Below, one piece after another: positions 45,559 to 57,400 of a DNA stretch of 64,000 nt. The translations under genes and the position numbers were made by a program. Positions within the stretch are counted from its first letter, which is position 1; every line of letters starts with the position of its first letter. Source of the DNA: Daphnia pulex (Eukaryota > Arthropoda > Branchiopoda > Diplostraca > Daphniidae); assembly GCF_021134715.1 (NCBI RefSeq), contig NC_060024.1, forward strand, positions 4,712,001-4,776,000, read 5' to 3'. The notes beneath the pieces are model-generated. The model was given only the letters and a program-made list of their open reading frames with translations. It had not been told where the DNA came from and made no database searches.

Positions 45559-46655
45559 CAGTTGTCTTTGATGAATTAGTGCAGTCTTGAACACCCACTG
45601 CTGCAGGAATATCCAACAACACATCAGAAATTAGAGCACCATGACCGAAAGTATTTCCTTTTAATAAATTCATGTTTTTAATGAAGACACGATAATCTTT
45701 ATGTTTAATAAATGAATATATTTACCAGTAGTGCTGATTGGTGCAATAGAACTGTCTTCTTTTGAGATGTCTGCTTTACCATTCAACACCACTTTTGCTG
45801 ACAGATCTGTAGAAGCAGCACGGTAGACAAATGGTAATAGAATAGTTAGGTTAATCAACAGACAACTGTATCGGCATTGTTTAAGAAATGATTATTACCA
45901 GTTGATAAATCAGTGCAGTCATGAACATCTGCTGCAGGAATATCCAACATGAATTCAGGCATTGGAGCAATCTGACTGACAGCATTTCCTTTAAATCAAT
46001 TCATGTTTTTAATGAAGACACAATAATCTTTACGGTTATAAATGAATGTTTTTACCAGTAGTGCTATTTGATGCAATAGAACTGTCTTCTTTTGAGATGT
46101 CTGCTTCAGTATTCAACACGACTTTTGCTGACACATTTGTAGAAGCAGCACGATAGACAACTGGTAATTGAAAAGTTAGGTTAATCAATAGACAACTGTA
46201 TCGGCATTGTTTAAGAAATGATTATTACCAGTTGATGAATCAGTGCAGTCATGAACATCTGCTGAAGGAATATCCAACATGAATTCAGTCATTGGAGCAA
46301 TCTGACTGACAGCATTTCCTTTAAATCAATTCATGTTTTTAATGAAGACACGATAATCTTTGTGGTTAATAAATGAATATATTTACCAGTAGTGCTGATT
46401 GATGCAATAGAACTGTATTCTTTTGAGATGTCTGCTTTAGTATTCAACACCACTTTTGCTGACAGATCTGTAGAAGCAGCACGATAGAAATCTGGTAATT
46501 GAAAAGTTAGGTTAATCAATAGACACCTGTATCGGCATTGTTTGATAAATGATTATTACCAGTAGTGATAGATGAATTAGTGCAGTCAAGAACATCTGCT
46601 GCAGTAATATCCAACATGACTTCAGACATTGAAGCAATCTGACTGACAGCATTTC
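45559..46655 (-). CDS. Tandem array of seven phase-symmetric small exons (two alternating types)
   Basis: On the minus strand, exons of type B (46655-46560, 46318-46229, 45988-45899, 45657-45559; 96, 90, 90 and 99 nt) alternate with type A (46467-46387, 46136-46056, 45806-45726; 81 nt each). All have lengths divisible by 3 and the same phase, so every junction codon is G|GA (Gly) or G|AT (Asp). All seven are open. Type A reads LSAKVV-N-KADISKE-SSI; type B reads NAVSQIAPMPEFMLDIPA then ADVHDCT. Donors are TG|GTAA; acceptors are AG except A2, where cag has become caa, so that exon may be skipped. The repeat period is about 330 bp. No start or terminal exon was found; the array stops 23 bp from the 992-bp element, which may have cut the gene. 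The family is unrecognised. Confidence 0.75.
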
Positions 46656-49600
46656 CTTTTAATTAATTCATGTTTTTAATGAAGACACGATAATCTTTTT
46701 GGTCCAAGCTACTTCCGCGTCCCAAGAATGCAAAAAATCGTCGATACCTGATGTATTAGGACAATAGAAATACGAATAGAATATTTTCATTTTGAATTAC
46801 GATCGGAAGCGAATAAATCGATTGTAAAGTTTTATTTTTCGTTGTTCCTTTGGAAAGTTTCTTCGTTGACTTAACAACTCGTCCGTTTCAACGGTTTTCG
46901 AGTCATCGTATGATATCTTGATTCGGGGGTCGTTTTGTATTCAATAAATTGAAATTATTCTGATGTTGAGCCTCTTGAATCGAATCATGATTTGGTAAAC
47001 CTCCTTCTAAATATGACTTTTTCCTGATTCTTTTATTAAAAAAGCCGCCATATTTTGGCAATCAGTGAGCCAATATATATTGGTAGCTCTGTTTGTAATC
47101 TTGCCCATTTATTCCAACGTTTTTGTGACGGCAAATAGTTCTCGATGTCCGGACGATAGAATTATCTCGTCTTTGCTAAACGTTCCACGGAAATAAAGAT
47201 GATCTCCTTTGATGTTTGTCTATTTTTACATTTTTGATTTACACGTGTATTGTAATTTGATCTAATTTTACAAGATATTTTGAGAAATGAACAAAATAAA
47301 AAAATGTGTAAACTGGAGAGCAATGTAACCTCCATCAAAAATTTAATTAACTGATTCCATTTTCTTCAAGATTTCTTTTTCCCATAATTTTGTACATTCT
47401 GGTTTTCTTGCATTCATAATTCGGGCATCTTTTTTCTTCAGAACATCTCCGGTTATCAAAGGCCTTTAACAACTCATCTTGCTAGTTGTGTCCGATTACT
47501 TCTTTCAATCGCGCTCAAGCAGTGATCAACCATCCAGTATTTATTCGTCGAGATCATATAGTTGTTCGTTGTTTTAATCAGAAAATGGCTTTTTCGAAGC
47601 TTCCCTCTAGTGATAATACAGAATCAGGTTGCAAAAGTCGTGGTAGTTAAACTGTTTCCAGACAAATTGAAAGAAATTCACAAGCGGTTCTACATTTTCG
47701 AAACCAAGTTCCTTCAAATCATGCGTACTTCGCAATGCTCAGAACTGAAAAGATTCCTTGCATATTTAACTTTCATTCGCTCAAAGTTTGTCGGATCAAC
47801 ATGTCTTCTGGTTAGATATCAATCCATTATTTTTGCAAACAGTTACTTTATCAAGAACAAATCAATCAATTCTCAATTGCATTTCAAGTGACGGTCTATC
47901 AATTCATTCCTGGTCTTTTTTTCAGAAATTGCGTGTGGTCGAACAAAACAAACAAATATCTAGATGAATCTGCAGGATCCGTTACTTTTCTATCAGTTGT
48001 TCTTCTTAGTAACTTAAACAGCTTTACACGAACGTTTGCATTATCTCCAACAATTATGTCAACTTTAAATCGTATTTCTTCAAGTTTTTCATGACGTGAA
48101 TTCAAAGGCAAAATCTTATCGTCTTCCATGCAGTTAGCCTCACCAATGGCCAACAGCCAGCTGGTGAGGAGTATCTCTTCCTTAATCCGGTTATAACGAA
48201 ATTCAGGAGACTCTTTGCTAGCACTCATTGTGCTCTAATGGATTGTCTTCTTGACTGAACGCAACATTTTCTGAAATATTTTCTCCATCTATACCTCTAC
48301 CATGACCAATTGTTTATTTTGAATTCTCTTTGACATATGTTTCTTCTTCTTCACATTCTTCGTTTATGAGTTTATTCTTATCACAATTCATTGACACGTT
48401 GCCAAAGTCAATCTCGCCCACAAACTGCTGCCTAGATTGAATCCACAGCAAAAGAGATTTGCAGGCCATTTTATCGACCTAAAGCTAACTCTCTTTTTTT
48501 TACCTGTTAGATCATTGACAATCATTTTTCGTCTTGTCAGGTTGACGTTTGTTATTCCGGCTGCACACTTGGTTGTTCCGGTGTTACTAATAATGATATT
48601 TTCACAGGGAAGTGTAAGTAATTCTTGCTCTCTAATAAACCGAACCGTTGGACTTCTTTCTTGGATAGCTATGGGACATTTTAAGGTCCCATAACAATAT
48701 CTTCATTGTTTTGTGGTTTTCTTGAAATCCAGAAGCTAAATAAATAATTAATTCGTCTATTTTAGGGGATGTTAAGGTCTATGTGGGAGCATTAAATTTT
48801 TTAACTGGCACTGTTAAAAGGATGCTCGTTTCTCAGAATGATTATTATTTCCCGATCGAAAATTTCTATTAATGACTCTACAGATCATTCCATGGGATTT
48901 TCAGATTTATAGAAAATGGTCGTTTGAAATCCAACAACATTTTTCAATTATTGTTCAATTTTTCAAGACTGTGCGCTCTATGACGAAGTTTTCTCACAAT
49001 CGTTCGGTTATTTTGTAATGCATCCCTCAATAACTTAGATTTAGAACACATAAAAATTTGTTCGTGGATGGACGATTCAGTATCTCTTCAGATCTATTGG
49101 GAATTACAACTTTCTTGTATCCTTCTTGTTTACAAACTGAGAGAGACCAAACAAATTCAATAAGTCATCGTTCAATAGACAAGCAATTTTGCACTGCATT
49201 TTAAATTTTTCCAGTTTACATGTCGCATTTGGTATCAGGGAATTAATTGTATCCAAATCATCTATTATACACGAAACATACTAATTGCCAAATTTAGTTT
49301 AATTAAGAGATTACCAGGACCATGAGACCTTTAAAGATTGTTCAAAACAAACAATTTTGTCTTCGATTAATGCATGTAGCTTTACTAGACTATTTTCTAT
49401 TTTATTCGTTGAATCAATGGCTCAAATTAATATCTCGTATATAAATTTATGATGGAGTGTAGGTTTTTGTGCTTTTATCTGGTGGGCAACTGCCTCTTTG
49501 GTGTAATCAGATGTAAAATAGTTGTTAAATATTTGTACGATAGATTAGCCAAAAGATCTTGCTAAATCACAAAGCATTTCTTCTGAACTATGTAGGAATA

Positions 49601-49659
49601 AATTGTTTTCCATATCAATAGACGACGATCGAACAGTGGACTCTGCCCACTACGAAAGC
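46656..49659. other. Little recognised; one hypothetical minus-strand ORF
   Basis: Upstream of the exon array no first exon could be identified. A 109-codon charged ORF lies at 48228-47899. Otherwise AT-rich DNA without motifs. Confidence 0.4.
47899..48228 (-). CDS. Hypothetical protein
   Basis: 109 codons starting MSASKESPEFRYNRIKEEIL, with balanced charge and amphipathic segments (FKVDIIVGDNANVRVKLFKL). An AG acceptor and an open run in another frame precede the ATG. There is no recognised family, so it may be an exon of an unidentified gene or a chance ORF. Confidence 0.25.
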   Translation of the reverse strand: MSASKESPEFRYNRIKEEILLTSWLLAIGEANCMEDDKILPLNSRHEKLEEIRFKVDIIVGDNANVRVKLFKLLRRTTDRKVTDPADSSRYLFVLFDHTQFLKKRPGMN

Positions 49660-50305
49660 TGTTCAATTTTAGAATCGAAATTTAATTGTCGTAATTGTTG
49701 ATCGAACATTCACATTTGGAACGGCTCATAGACGAGAATCAATAAATTCGAGTTTAAGTTTTCTCGGCAAATTTTTTTTGTGTATCGACCGGGAAAGCTT
49801 CTTCCATCGTTCATGTCATTCATCATCATCGTTGGAGCGTTTGTAACTTTTCGTGTTTTATCTGTTTTTTGCTGCCGTGTTTCTGTTGCTGTTTGGCCCT
49901 TATCTCCCACGTTACCGTGTTTGCTATTTTCCCTGTACGCACAATCACTACGGCAAAGTGAATTCAGCTCGTAATCGTCATTCCGGTCTTCTTCATTCCG
50001 GCTTTTGGTTGCTGAATCGTGGTGGCAGTGCTCCACCTATTTTTCCTTCACAAAATTCTGAGTATTTGTTACGACTGATTGTCCAATCTATGGTGGTTGG
50101 TCAATCATGGAATCGTGGACAACTTTTTAGGCACGTTGATTTTGAAGTTATTTCTCTTCTCTCATCGTCTTAATTAATTTCATCTTTTTCATTCTGCTGG
50201 ATCGCCACGGTAAAGCTGATCCAGACCGTAATCGTAATTTTTTCCGTAACAGTGTATAACTTACAGTTCTGCGGAGTCTCAAGTAGAATCCGCTTAAGTA
50301 CTATC
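49660..50305. repeat. Dispersed LTR-like repeat, copy 2
   Basis: Direct copy of 11412-12060 (tgttcaattttagaatcg start; tgtttggcccttatc, ctacggcaaag and ccggtcttcttcatt landmarks). Divergence from copy 1 is visible at many single bases and small indels. Confidence 0.6.
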
Positions 50306-51059
50306 TTAATCTTAAGTACAATATTTACCTTTGTCTAGCATCAAACTAACATGGATTGTGAGTTCACTTTCATTAAAATTCAATTTCATCTCAAACGAAA
50401 TTCAACAATTCGCAATGATTGTGGAATTTTCTTCATTAGTCTTGCTAGCCGAAAGTCAAGTATTGGAAATTAGCGGAAAAGGTCACATTTTTAAAATGGA
50501 TTTGGAAAATCCTGCAATCACACCCTCATCGTTGATTTCAAAACTATAATCATTATAATTATTAATTAACTTTTAGAAAGAAAACGTCTGTGGACAAGAA
50601 GTTGCTACCATGGTTCTGTAGGTTTTGGTCGTGAAGGAATGATGCATTTACGCACTAGTTGTGGAAGTTAGGCCAATAGATAAATCTGTTTTACTTGCAA
50701 CTTTTTAGGTAAAGTTCCAGAAGAATTTTCTAAATTTATCTCGTCCCCCTTGTTTGATATAGGCAAGAGATAAAAATTTGTCTCTGTAGGTCTTATTTCT
50801 ACTGAAACAACGGATTAATATTCTGATTCAGTAGATTCGTAATCAGTTTTCTATTAACATTTCGTAAATAGATCGAGAGGCGTTACTATATTAGGTTGAG
50901 TTAGAAGCAAAGCTGTCGAGTGTCGACGCGGATTCATCCCTGTTAATAGCTGAACTATCCCTGTTAATACAGCTTCAAAAAGAAAACTCAATGTCAAATA
51001 CTGGTAATACATAAACATAAATAACAATATCCATTTGCTAGAATTAATGATTTGTTAAT
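50306..51059. other. No gene recognised
   Basis: A 72-codon plus ORF at 50331-50549 has no motif. The rest is left flank of the transposase gene. Confidence 0.4.
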
Positions 51060-52175
51060 ATAGAATGCGATTCTTATGAATGTAACACGCCAAGTAAGGA
51101 AGTGGTAGACATTGACCAGCTTCAAGTTCTTCAACGGTTGTTTGATGACCTGACAAGAAAACTAGACGATTCCTTACAAGAGGAAGTTTTACTACGACAA
51201 AAAGTTGATTAGCTGGGAAAAGTATTAGATGACGAAAAGCTTATTAACAAAATTAGGAACAATGACCAGATGACTAAGTACTACACGGGATTACACTCGT
51301 GGTGCCTATTCGAAATAATCTTTGAACTTATTCTACCAGGCATAGAACATTGCTCAATGTTGTACAAATAAAGTCTTTCTTACGAAGAGCAGTTTTTGTT
51401 GGTTTTGATGCGATTAAGACTTAACTTAGGGCAGCAATATCTAGCATATAGATTTAAAATATCAGTAGGTACAGTGTGTAAATATATCGGTAAATGGATT
51501 GATGTAATGTATGACCGACTTTCAAAGAACTTCATGGTGTGGCCTGACCCTCAAACTAACAAGCGCACAATGCCATCTTTTTTCAAAAGAAAGTTTCCAA
51601 ACTGCATAGCTATTATTGATTGTTTTGAAATTCCAATTGAAAGACCAAAAAATTTACTTGCGCGTTGTTCAACCTATTCTCACTACAAAAGTCGTCCTAC
51701 TGCGAAGTATTTAATAGCAATTACACCGCGGGGAGCAATTTCTTACATTTCAATGGGCTATGGTGGACGACAGACTGATGTTCACATCACTTTAGACAAG
51801 AAAAATGTTGCTCTAGGCAATGACGAAGGTTTCATATGTAAGTTAGAGAAAGGTGATGAAGTTTTAGCAGACAGGGGTTTTTTGGTTAAAAATGCAGTAG
51901 AGAAAAGAGGGGCAAAGCTAACTACTCCATCCTTTCTCTCTAACAAAGTCAGATTGACTCGCCGTGAAACCGCATTTTCACGAAAGGTGTCTAATGTTCG
52001 TATCCATGTAGAGCGCGTGATTGGTCGTCTTCGAGAAAATTTCCAAATTCTGACACATCGAGTACAAATTCAATATTTGCGAAGCGGTAAAAGCAAATTT
52101 GCTTTCCTCGACAAAATTGTGTTTGTTTGTTGTTGCTTGAACAATGCCAACCCAAGTGTCGTTCCCCCTTGCTAA
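51060..52175 (+). pseudogene. DDE_Tnp_4 (PIF/Harbinger/ISL2EU-type) transposase pseudogene
   Basis: From 51396 the frame is open for 259 codons: an HTH-like segment (LGQQYLAYRFKISVGTVCKY), first catalytic Asp in CIAIIDCFEIPIERPKN, then YSHYKSRPTAKYLIAITPRG, YGGRQTDVHIT, second Asp in DEVLADRGFLVKNA, and the third acidic residue in RIHVERVIGRLRENFQIL. This is the IS5-like HARBI1/ISL2EU fold. Upstream coding continues from about 51063 as a coiled-coil region (LQVLQRLFDDLTRKLDDSL, YYTGLHSWCLFEIIFELI) but with a TAG near 51210 (after QKVD) and a TAA near 51369 (after MLYK). Two nonsense codons make a full-length protein impossible. The left end of the element was not found. Confidence 0.85.
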
Positions 52176-52662
52176 AGTGTAATGTTTCTTGGTGGAAATA
52201 AAGTAAATATAAGTCAACATACCATCTCATGGTATTTTTATTCGGCTTTCTTATTCGTCCGGATCGACTAACAGAACTTACAGTACACACAACCGGGATA
52301 GAATCTTTATTATGATACACCTTTGTTCTCTTTGATTGACTGTGATTGACTAATGTGTTGAGCTGTCCTAGAACGGACACAGAGCTTGGACTTCCTCTTT
52401 TTGCAGTAGATGTAACAATTTGAGTTTCCATAGGTGCAACATTCTCGTCGTTTACAAGTTCCACATTGCACGGTTCCACAAACGATTCTGATTGCACTTG
52501 GTTCATTAATATCGGTACAGAGATCAATTTTGTTTTGGGGGGTCGACCACGCCGAGAAGTGGTAGAATGAGATCGATTACTGCTCTCAAGTTGATGAACG
52601 ACGGGACCAACATCACCCACAGTTGGATTTTCAATGTTACTTGTTACTGTTAAACAAATTGT
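51991..52662 (-). CDS. Accessory ORF with AT-hook-like motif, convergent to the transposase
   Basis: An acceptor (tttaacag) near 52662 opens an exon that reads NIENPTVGDVGPVV, then TSRRGRPPKTKLIS (AT-hook-like GRP core), SAKRGSPSSVSVLG-like segments and RSGRIRKPNKNTMRWYV. The 3' part beyond about 52200 lies antisense to the transposase and may be open only because of that gene. Two-gene convergent layouts occur in PIF/Harbinger and ISL2EU elements, whose second protein binds DNA or carries a YqaJ domain. Whether this is that second protein's C-terminus is inference. Upstream exons are lost where the aaataggccc repeat begins. Confidence 0.45.
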   Translation of the reverse strand, partial: TICLTVTSNIENPTVGDVGPVVHQLESSNRSHSTTSRRGRPPKTKLISVPILMNQVQSESFVEPCNVELVNDENVAPMETQIVTSTAKRGSPSSVSVLGQLNTLVNHSQSKRTKVYHNKDSIPVVCTVSSVSRSGRIRKPNKNTMRWYVDLYLLYFHQETLHFSKGERHLGWHCSSNNKQTQFCRGKQICFYRFANIEFVLDVSEFGNFLEDDQSRALHGYEH

Positions 52663-52689
52663 GAATTAGATATGGTTATACATTTTTTG

Positions 52690-52850
52690 GAAGCCGGAGA
52701 TATAGGCCCGGTCGAAATAGGCCCCGACGAAATAGTCCCGGCAAATAGGCCCGGACGAATAAGGACCCTACGAAATAGGCCCACTTTAAAAATATTTTTA
52801 AAGCGGTCCTATTTCTCCGTCAAAGTGGGCCTATTTATCCCAATTATTTC
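52690..52850. repeat. aaataggcccg-word repeat with inverted halves
   Basis: The word cgaaataggcccc/g recurs at about 14-bp spacing (52708, 52722, 52742 and 52769 regions), then aaataggcccacttt is answered by its complement aaagtgggcctattt near 52817-52832. It looks like a small terminal-inverted-repeat or satellite-type element inserted beside the accessory ORF. Confidence 0.6.
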
Positions 52851-53469
52851 TAAGTTCCATAAGGTACTCTGAAATATTTTCATAAAAAAATTCGACCTAC
52901 TCTACATGAGCGAGAAGGCGGAATAATCTACGAGAGATCCGCCACCGTATGTATTCATTGCCGTAGCTCAAACCACGATGAGTGATTTCACATATTGCCG
53001 TTTCGTTTTTCACATGTTAGGCAGCTGATTCCCGTCTTTATTTTTTGATGAACGTATTCCCCTTGATCTTAACTGTAAAACTCATTTGTTCAAACGTCGT
53101 TTTCACTTATTGTCAGGTCTCACAAGTGCTTTACTCTTAATTTAACAATAACATAACAAAAATTATTATCTAACTTGTCTCTCATTTATCCTAAAATTTT
53201 TTTCATTGATTGATTGTTTCTCTCTTTTTTTAAAAAAATAATTTGAACCCTCATTTTTCCATGTGCTGATTGATCCCCCGTCAAGGCTGTATACTGTTGA
53301 TTGTCGATCCAGTTTTAAAGCAAAACAACAAATTTTGCGTCCAGGAAAATGTAAAATTGATATTACACCTGATCTGAATTGATCGCTTGATAACATATGC
53401 TTGAAAAAATCAGCCGCAATCAGCACACCGCAGTTTCATTGATTGTAGGCTACCTAGATTTTACTTCCA
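52851..53469. other. No gene recognised
   Basis: AT-rich DNA; a minus ORF at 53166-53426 has no motif and partly reflects sequence downstream of the TBL1 fragment. Confidence 0.4.
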
Positions 53470-54330
53470 AACATGAATACACTGGTCAGTGGAGCATGAG
53501 GCAAAACTGACATTCGACTGCCAATCTACGTCGAGTGCTGGGGCGGAATGGAAAGCAAACTGCTGCGTGCACTGACTCGTTGAAGCGTCCCAAATGGTCG
53601 TCTAATGAAATAAATAAATTAATATCAACAGTTTTCGTTTTAAAAAATGAAATCTTAGGTCTACTTTGTCGAATCCAGCACTGAGGATATAGTTGCCATT
53701 TTTGTTCCATTTTAGTGCGACAGTAGGTCCTTTATGCTGTCCCAAAGTGCTAGCTAATCTTCCATCAGTTGTCCAAATGCGAGCGTAATCATCGTAAGAG
53801 CCAGTTGCAAGCAGAGTTCCATCACACTAAAAAAAAAAGAACTCTGTTATTAAACAGCAAACTATTTGGCACTTAAGTTATAAGAAAAAACATACATACC
53901 AGTCAAGTGAGGTGACATTTTTGTTGCTCGGAACTTCAGTTCCACCCTTCTGAATGAAATGCCTAATAACAAGTTGAGTTGGTGAAGACGAGTTGTCATT
54001 CATGTTCAAAATTCTGGCAGTACTATCACCAGAGCCAGAAGCCAATAAATCAGTTGTTGGGTTCAGGCGCAGATGAAAACTTCAGATTCATGGCCACGAA
54101 GTACAGTTGATTTGCTGGCAGGTATCTCTACTCCTGTTTCCTCTTCCCAGCCTTCATTAAATAGTTGAAGGGAAAATAAGTCACAAATAAGACACACATC
54201 TTCAACACTGATCTCAGACCCTTCTGTATGATGGAGAGAAGGGCTGCTGTTGGTACCAATTGATGTTGGATTGTGAAATATGTGACTCTATGCCAAAGGT
54301 GTAAGCAGAATGCTGAAAACCTGTTTGAAA
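53470..54330 (-). pseudogene. TBL1XR1/ebi: TBL1/ebi (transducin beta-like) pseudogene, introns retained
   Basis: Minus-strand pieces follow TBL1 order. A LisH-type exon near 54325-54220 gives [20 protein letters not shown] then [14 protein letters not shown]. Next come [20 protein letters not shown] (54150-54075), [20 protein letters not shown] to [12 protein letters not shown] (54060-53905), [20 protein letters not shown] with [20 protein letters not shown] (53828-53665) and [14 protein letters not shown] to STDQCIHVW (53601-53470). TBL1 is a WD40 subunit of the SMRT/NCoR corepressor complex. Lesions: a small deletion after SNIN, a deletion after QKGL, one base lost after FICA and truncation after the fourth WD-type repeat. 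Two introns with usable splice sites remain (for example 53602-53665), so this is a DNA-level duplicate. Identity is confident. Confidence 0.92.
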
Positions 54331-55048
54331 GGCAATCAGCAGCGTGACGCCATCAGGGTAGGCCAATCATGACGCTACCTATTCACACAAGTTGATAATT
54401 ACAATAGTAGCAACTTAAGATTGAAAATAACATGATAGAATTCTCTAACATACCCGAATTGAAGGTAAACAACTTACTCCAGCGATAGCATTGCACCATA
54501 GACCACGCTATTGATGACGCTTGATGTGTTGGCGTCTGCTATGTGTGTGAATCAATTTGAAATGAAAATGATTCAGAATCGAATTCTTAGTTTCTTACAG
54601 ATCAAATGTAACGAAAATTGCAATTCAAATTTTAAAATGATTAAAAATAAAATGTACACATGTTGAAGCTATTTTTATTTTTTTATCAATTACAATTTAC
54701 TCAATTACAGAAAATTCATCAAAGGTTTCGAGCAATTTTTAATTGATTCTGCTGAAAGTGAATAATCAATGTACGTCTTATAATATGACGTGTTTTGAAA
54801 TAATACAATCAATCGATTAATTAATCGATTCCAACAATCCCATTTCCATCTGAAATTTCAAAATTTAAGTATCCAAAAAATTAAGTACTTCCTGGTCCCC
54901 GTTTAAGTACCACAATTAAGTACTTTACCACCGCTGTGTAGTTGCCGTCCCAAAAAAGCAGGGCGGCATTCGCTTCTTCCCTTACTATCAACCGATAAAC
55001 AAATTCCTTATTGGCTCGAAGTTTGACAACCCGACGTCTTTCCAATCT
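54331..55048. other. Boundary region; no gene recognised
   Basis: AT-rich with TTAATCGATTAA-like words near 54810-54835. From about 54890 weak pol-like sequence may belong to the Gypsy fragment. Confidence 0.35.
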
Positions 55049-55337
55049 GTGCGTTCCATCCTCCAAGGAATGATTTTTTTTACGGTGGTGGATGTACTAA
55101 AGGGTTATCATCAATGCGTGCTCGACGCGGAATCCATGGCGCTCACCACGTTCTCCACACCGGAGGGTCTCCATCAGTATACGCGCCTTTCTATGGGAAT
55201 ATGCCACGCCAGCTATTATTTCGGACGCCGATTTTTCGACATTTTTGGACATATCCCCAACACCACCCGAATGGAAGACCTGGTGATCTATTTGCGCACC
55301 CATGAAGAACACGTCGACTTCCTTACTACACATCCTT
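55049..55337 (+). pseudogene. Ty3/Gypsy reverse transcriptase fragment
   Basis: Encodes FFTVVDVLKGYHQCVLDAES, ALTTFSTPEGLHQYTRLSMG and RFFDIFGHIPNT, followed by MEDLVIY in place of the catalytic FxDD/YMDD box. These are standard Ty3/Gypsy RT blocks, but the catalytic motif is degraded. The fragment is cut at 55338 by the foldback half-element, and integrase sequence follows on the other side, so RNase H and the integrase N-terminus are missing. Confidence 0.75.
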
Positions 55338-55851
55338 TTTTAGCAAGAGATCCACGACCCAAGTAGACCGAAATCACGAACCGGCTTTCCAGATCTAAAT
55401 CCGGAAAAGGCCTTAAAAATCTAAAAAAATATAGCCATGTTCGTCTCTGCACGCCGGATTTCCTGCGTTTGCAGAAAGACGAAATTCTCACCTGTTTAGT
55501 AGTTATTTGACTGTAAAGTTTGGGTTTTTTTATTTTGTCAGAAAGTGGGGGGGACTTTTACATCGCTTTTCTGAAAAGCGGGGTAGCTAGAGCAAAAACT
55601 AATTTTATAGAAAGGTTTATTGTTATGTCAACCACCAAAATCCAAAAGGAATTTCTTTTCCGGATTATATTGGTTGAGATATGACTAATTTCCTGAGATG
55701 CTCATTTTCCCTTTTCCTCTCTGTCTGGCAGCCATTTTTTGTAATCTCCGCCGCGCTCCTTGCGGAAGCAAGCAGAAGGTTTTATCTGTTGGCCTTCATT
55801 TTAGACCCATAGAAGTCATATCGGCCTTCATATTTAGTGGAACCAAGATGG
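55338..55851. mobile_element. Half copy of the foldback element, nested in Gypsy pol
   Basis: Begins tagcaagagatccacgaccc and matches one arm plus loop of the 14833-15794 element to the point aaccaagatgg. The second arm is absent. It separates the Gypsy RT from its integrase, so it arrived later than the retroelement or came with a rearrangement. Confidence 0.85.
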
Positions 55852-55859
55852 CTAATAGA

Positions 55860-56936
55860 ACCAAACTCGCCATAGACGACACTGACGTTCGTCTTTCCAC
55901 GATCCATGGTTAAATAAACGATCCAGACACTCCTTGGCGTACACCAGGGCGCCTCAAAAATGTGCCAACGAGCCCGGGTATCGCTCAACTTGCCCCATAT
56001 GGACGTAAACATTGCCAACGCCGCAGTTTCATGCGTCAAATGTGTTAGCCGACTTCCTTCTTTGCCGGCGGAACCTATGAAACACCAAGAACCAGCAACT
56101 CGGCCGTACGAATTTCTTCATGCGAACCTCGGCGAGGTAGACGGCCGTCACTTTTTGGTCAAAGTTGACCAGTTCAATAGTTGGCCGGCCGCCATCATTG
56201 AATGTTCTCAAACAAAAAGAAACCACCCGACGTTTTATCAACGCTTTCCGTACATTCTTCATGGATACCGGGGTTGCCCCATTAAGATTTACTGTGAAAA
56301 CAGCCAATTTGGAGTAGCTGAACTCAAATATTTCCTACGAGACTGGGGCGTGGCGGTCGGATCTTCCTTCCCAGACTATATTAAAATAAAACGGCAGGTT
56401 GAAAGCAGCCTCAAATCGAGCAAAGTCAACGGCTCCAGACCGAAAGAACCGGGGGACAACCAGATCTGGACAAACTAGCAAAGGCCATTCTACTATTTCG
56501 AAACGCCCGCCTATATATTGGGACCTCACCAGTAGTATTTAACAGGCTCATCCGAGACAATTTGCCCGCCCACCAACGATCCTTCGCCCCCGAGTGGCAG
56601 AGAGCGGCCGAAGTTTTGGAACAACGTATGCATCGCGCATTAGCGCTATTAACAACCCGATACAACGCTTCCACTTATCATTTAGCCGCATTCCCGCTTG
56701 GCGCTCACGTGCTCGTGCAGCATCACGCGACAAAGCGATGGGACACCCCTGTCGTCGTCGTAGAAGTTGGCGACAACAGAGACTACATTTTCAAAACGGC
56801 ATCAGGACGCTTATACTGCCAATACCACCGCCTACTCCGCCAACGCGTGGTGGTCATGCTGGGAACCGTGGTACTGACGAAAGTCCCAGCCCAAATTGCC
56901 CCACCTCCAGCCCTAGAGCCGCGTAAGAGACGGTAG
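55860..56936 (+). pseudogene. Ty3/Gypsy integrase and pol C-terminus (copy B)
   Basis: The open segment 55960-56478 carries the integrase zinc-binding tail (CVKCVSRLPSLPAEPMKHQ), the core start RPYEFLHANLGEVDGRHFLV, where the first catalytic Asp position reads Asn, and later QFGVAELKYFLRDWGVAVGS. A frame change follows, then 56562-56936 gives LPAHQRSFAPEWQRAAEV to LLTTRYNASTYHLAAFPLG and ends APPPALEPRKRR. It is better preserved than copy A (2205-2759) but is not functional. Confidence 0.8.
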
Positions 56937-57039
56937 CATTGGCCCGGCGACTCGACTTTCATCCAGAACGCACAACGCCCCGCTTCGCTATCCGGCCTGA
57001 CGCCAGAAAATGCGAGTCGCGGCACGGTTTTCAATCTCC

Positions 57040-57400
57040 CCCGCTATATGCCCCCCTTCGTCTCAACAAACCAGAATTCTCATTCTTCTCTTTTCATTAT
57101 TCATGCCCCTACCTTAAATCTTGTAAGGCTACCAAGTATCGAATGTATCCAAATTTCTTTTTGTCCTTCACAGCCATGCTCACCCTCTTTCCTCGTCAAT
57201 TAAAGCCCCGGAAACAAAACAAACACGGAAAAAGGGCATGTTTTGACTCTGCGGACGGCGAGTCAAGCAGAGGACGCACATGGGAGCAGGAGAGTCAGTC
57301 TTGCCTAGCTAGTTTTTTCGTAACGTTGTGCTCTCGTCCTTCTACGATCGATCTAAGGTAATACACTCTTTAACCCCACAATATCAGACTAAACAGAAGC
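57040..57400 (+). mobile_element. Probable 3' non-coding/LTR end of the Gypsy element (copy B)
   Basis: Matches 2870-3240 closely, including cgatcgatctaaggtaa. Boundaries are estimates because no partner 5' LTR is in the window. Confidence 0.4.
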
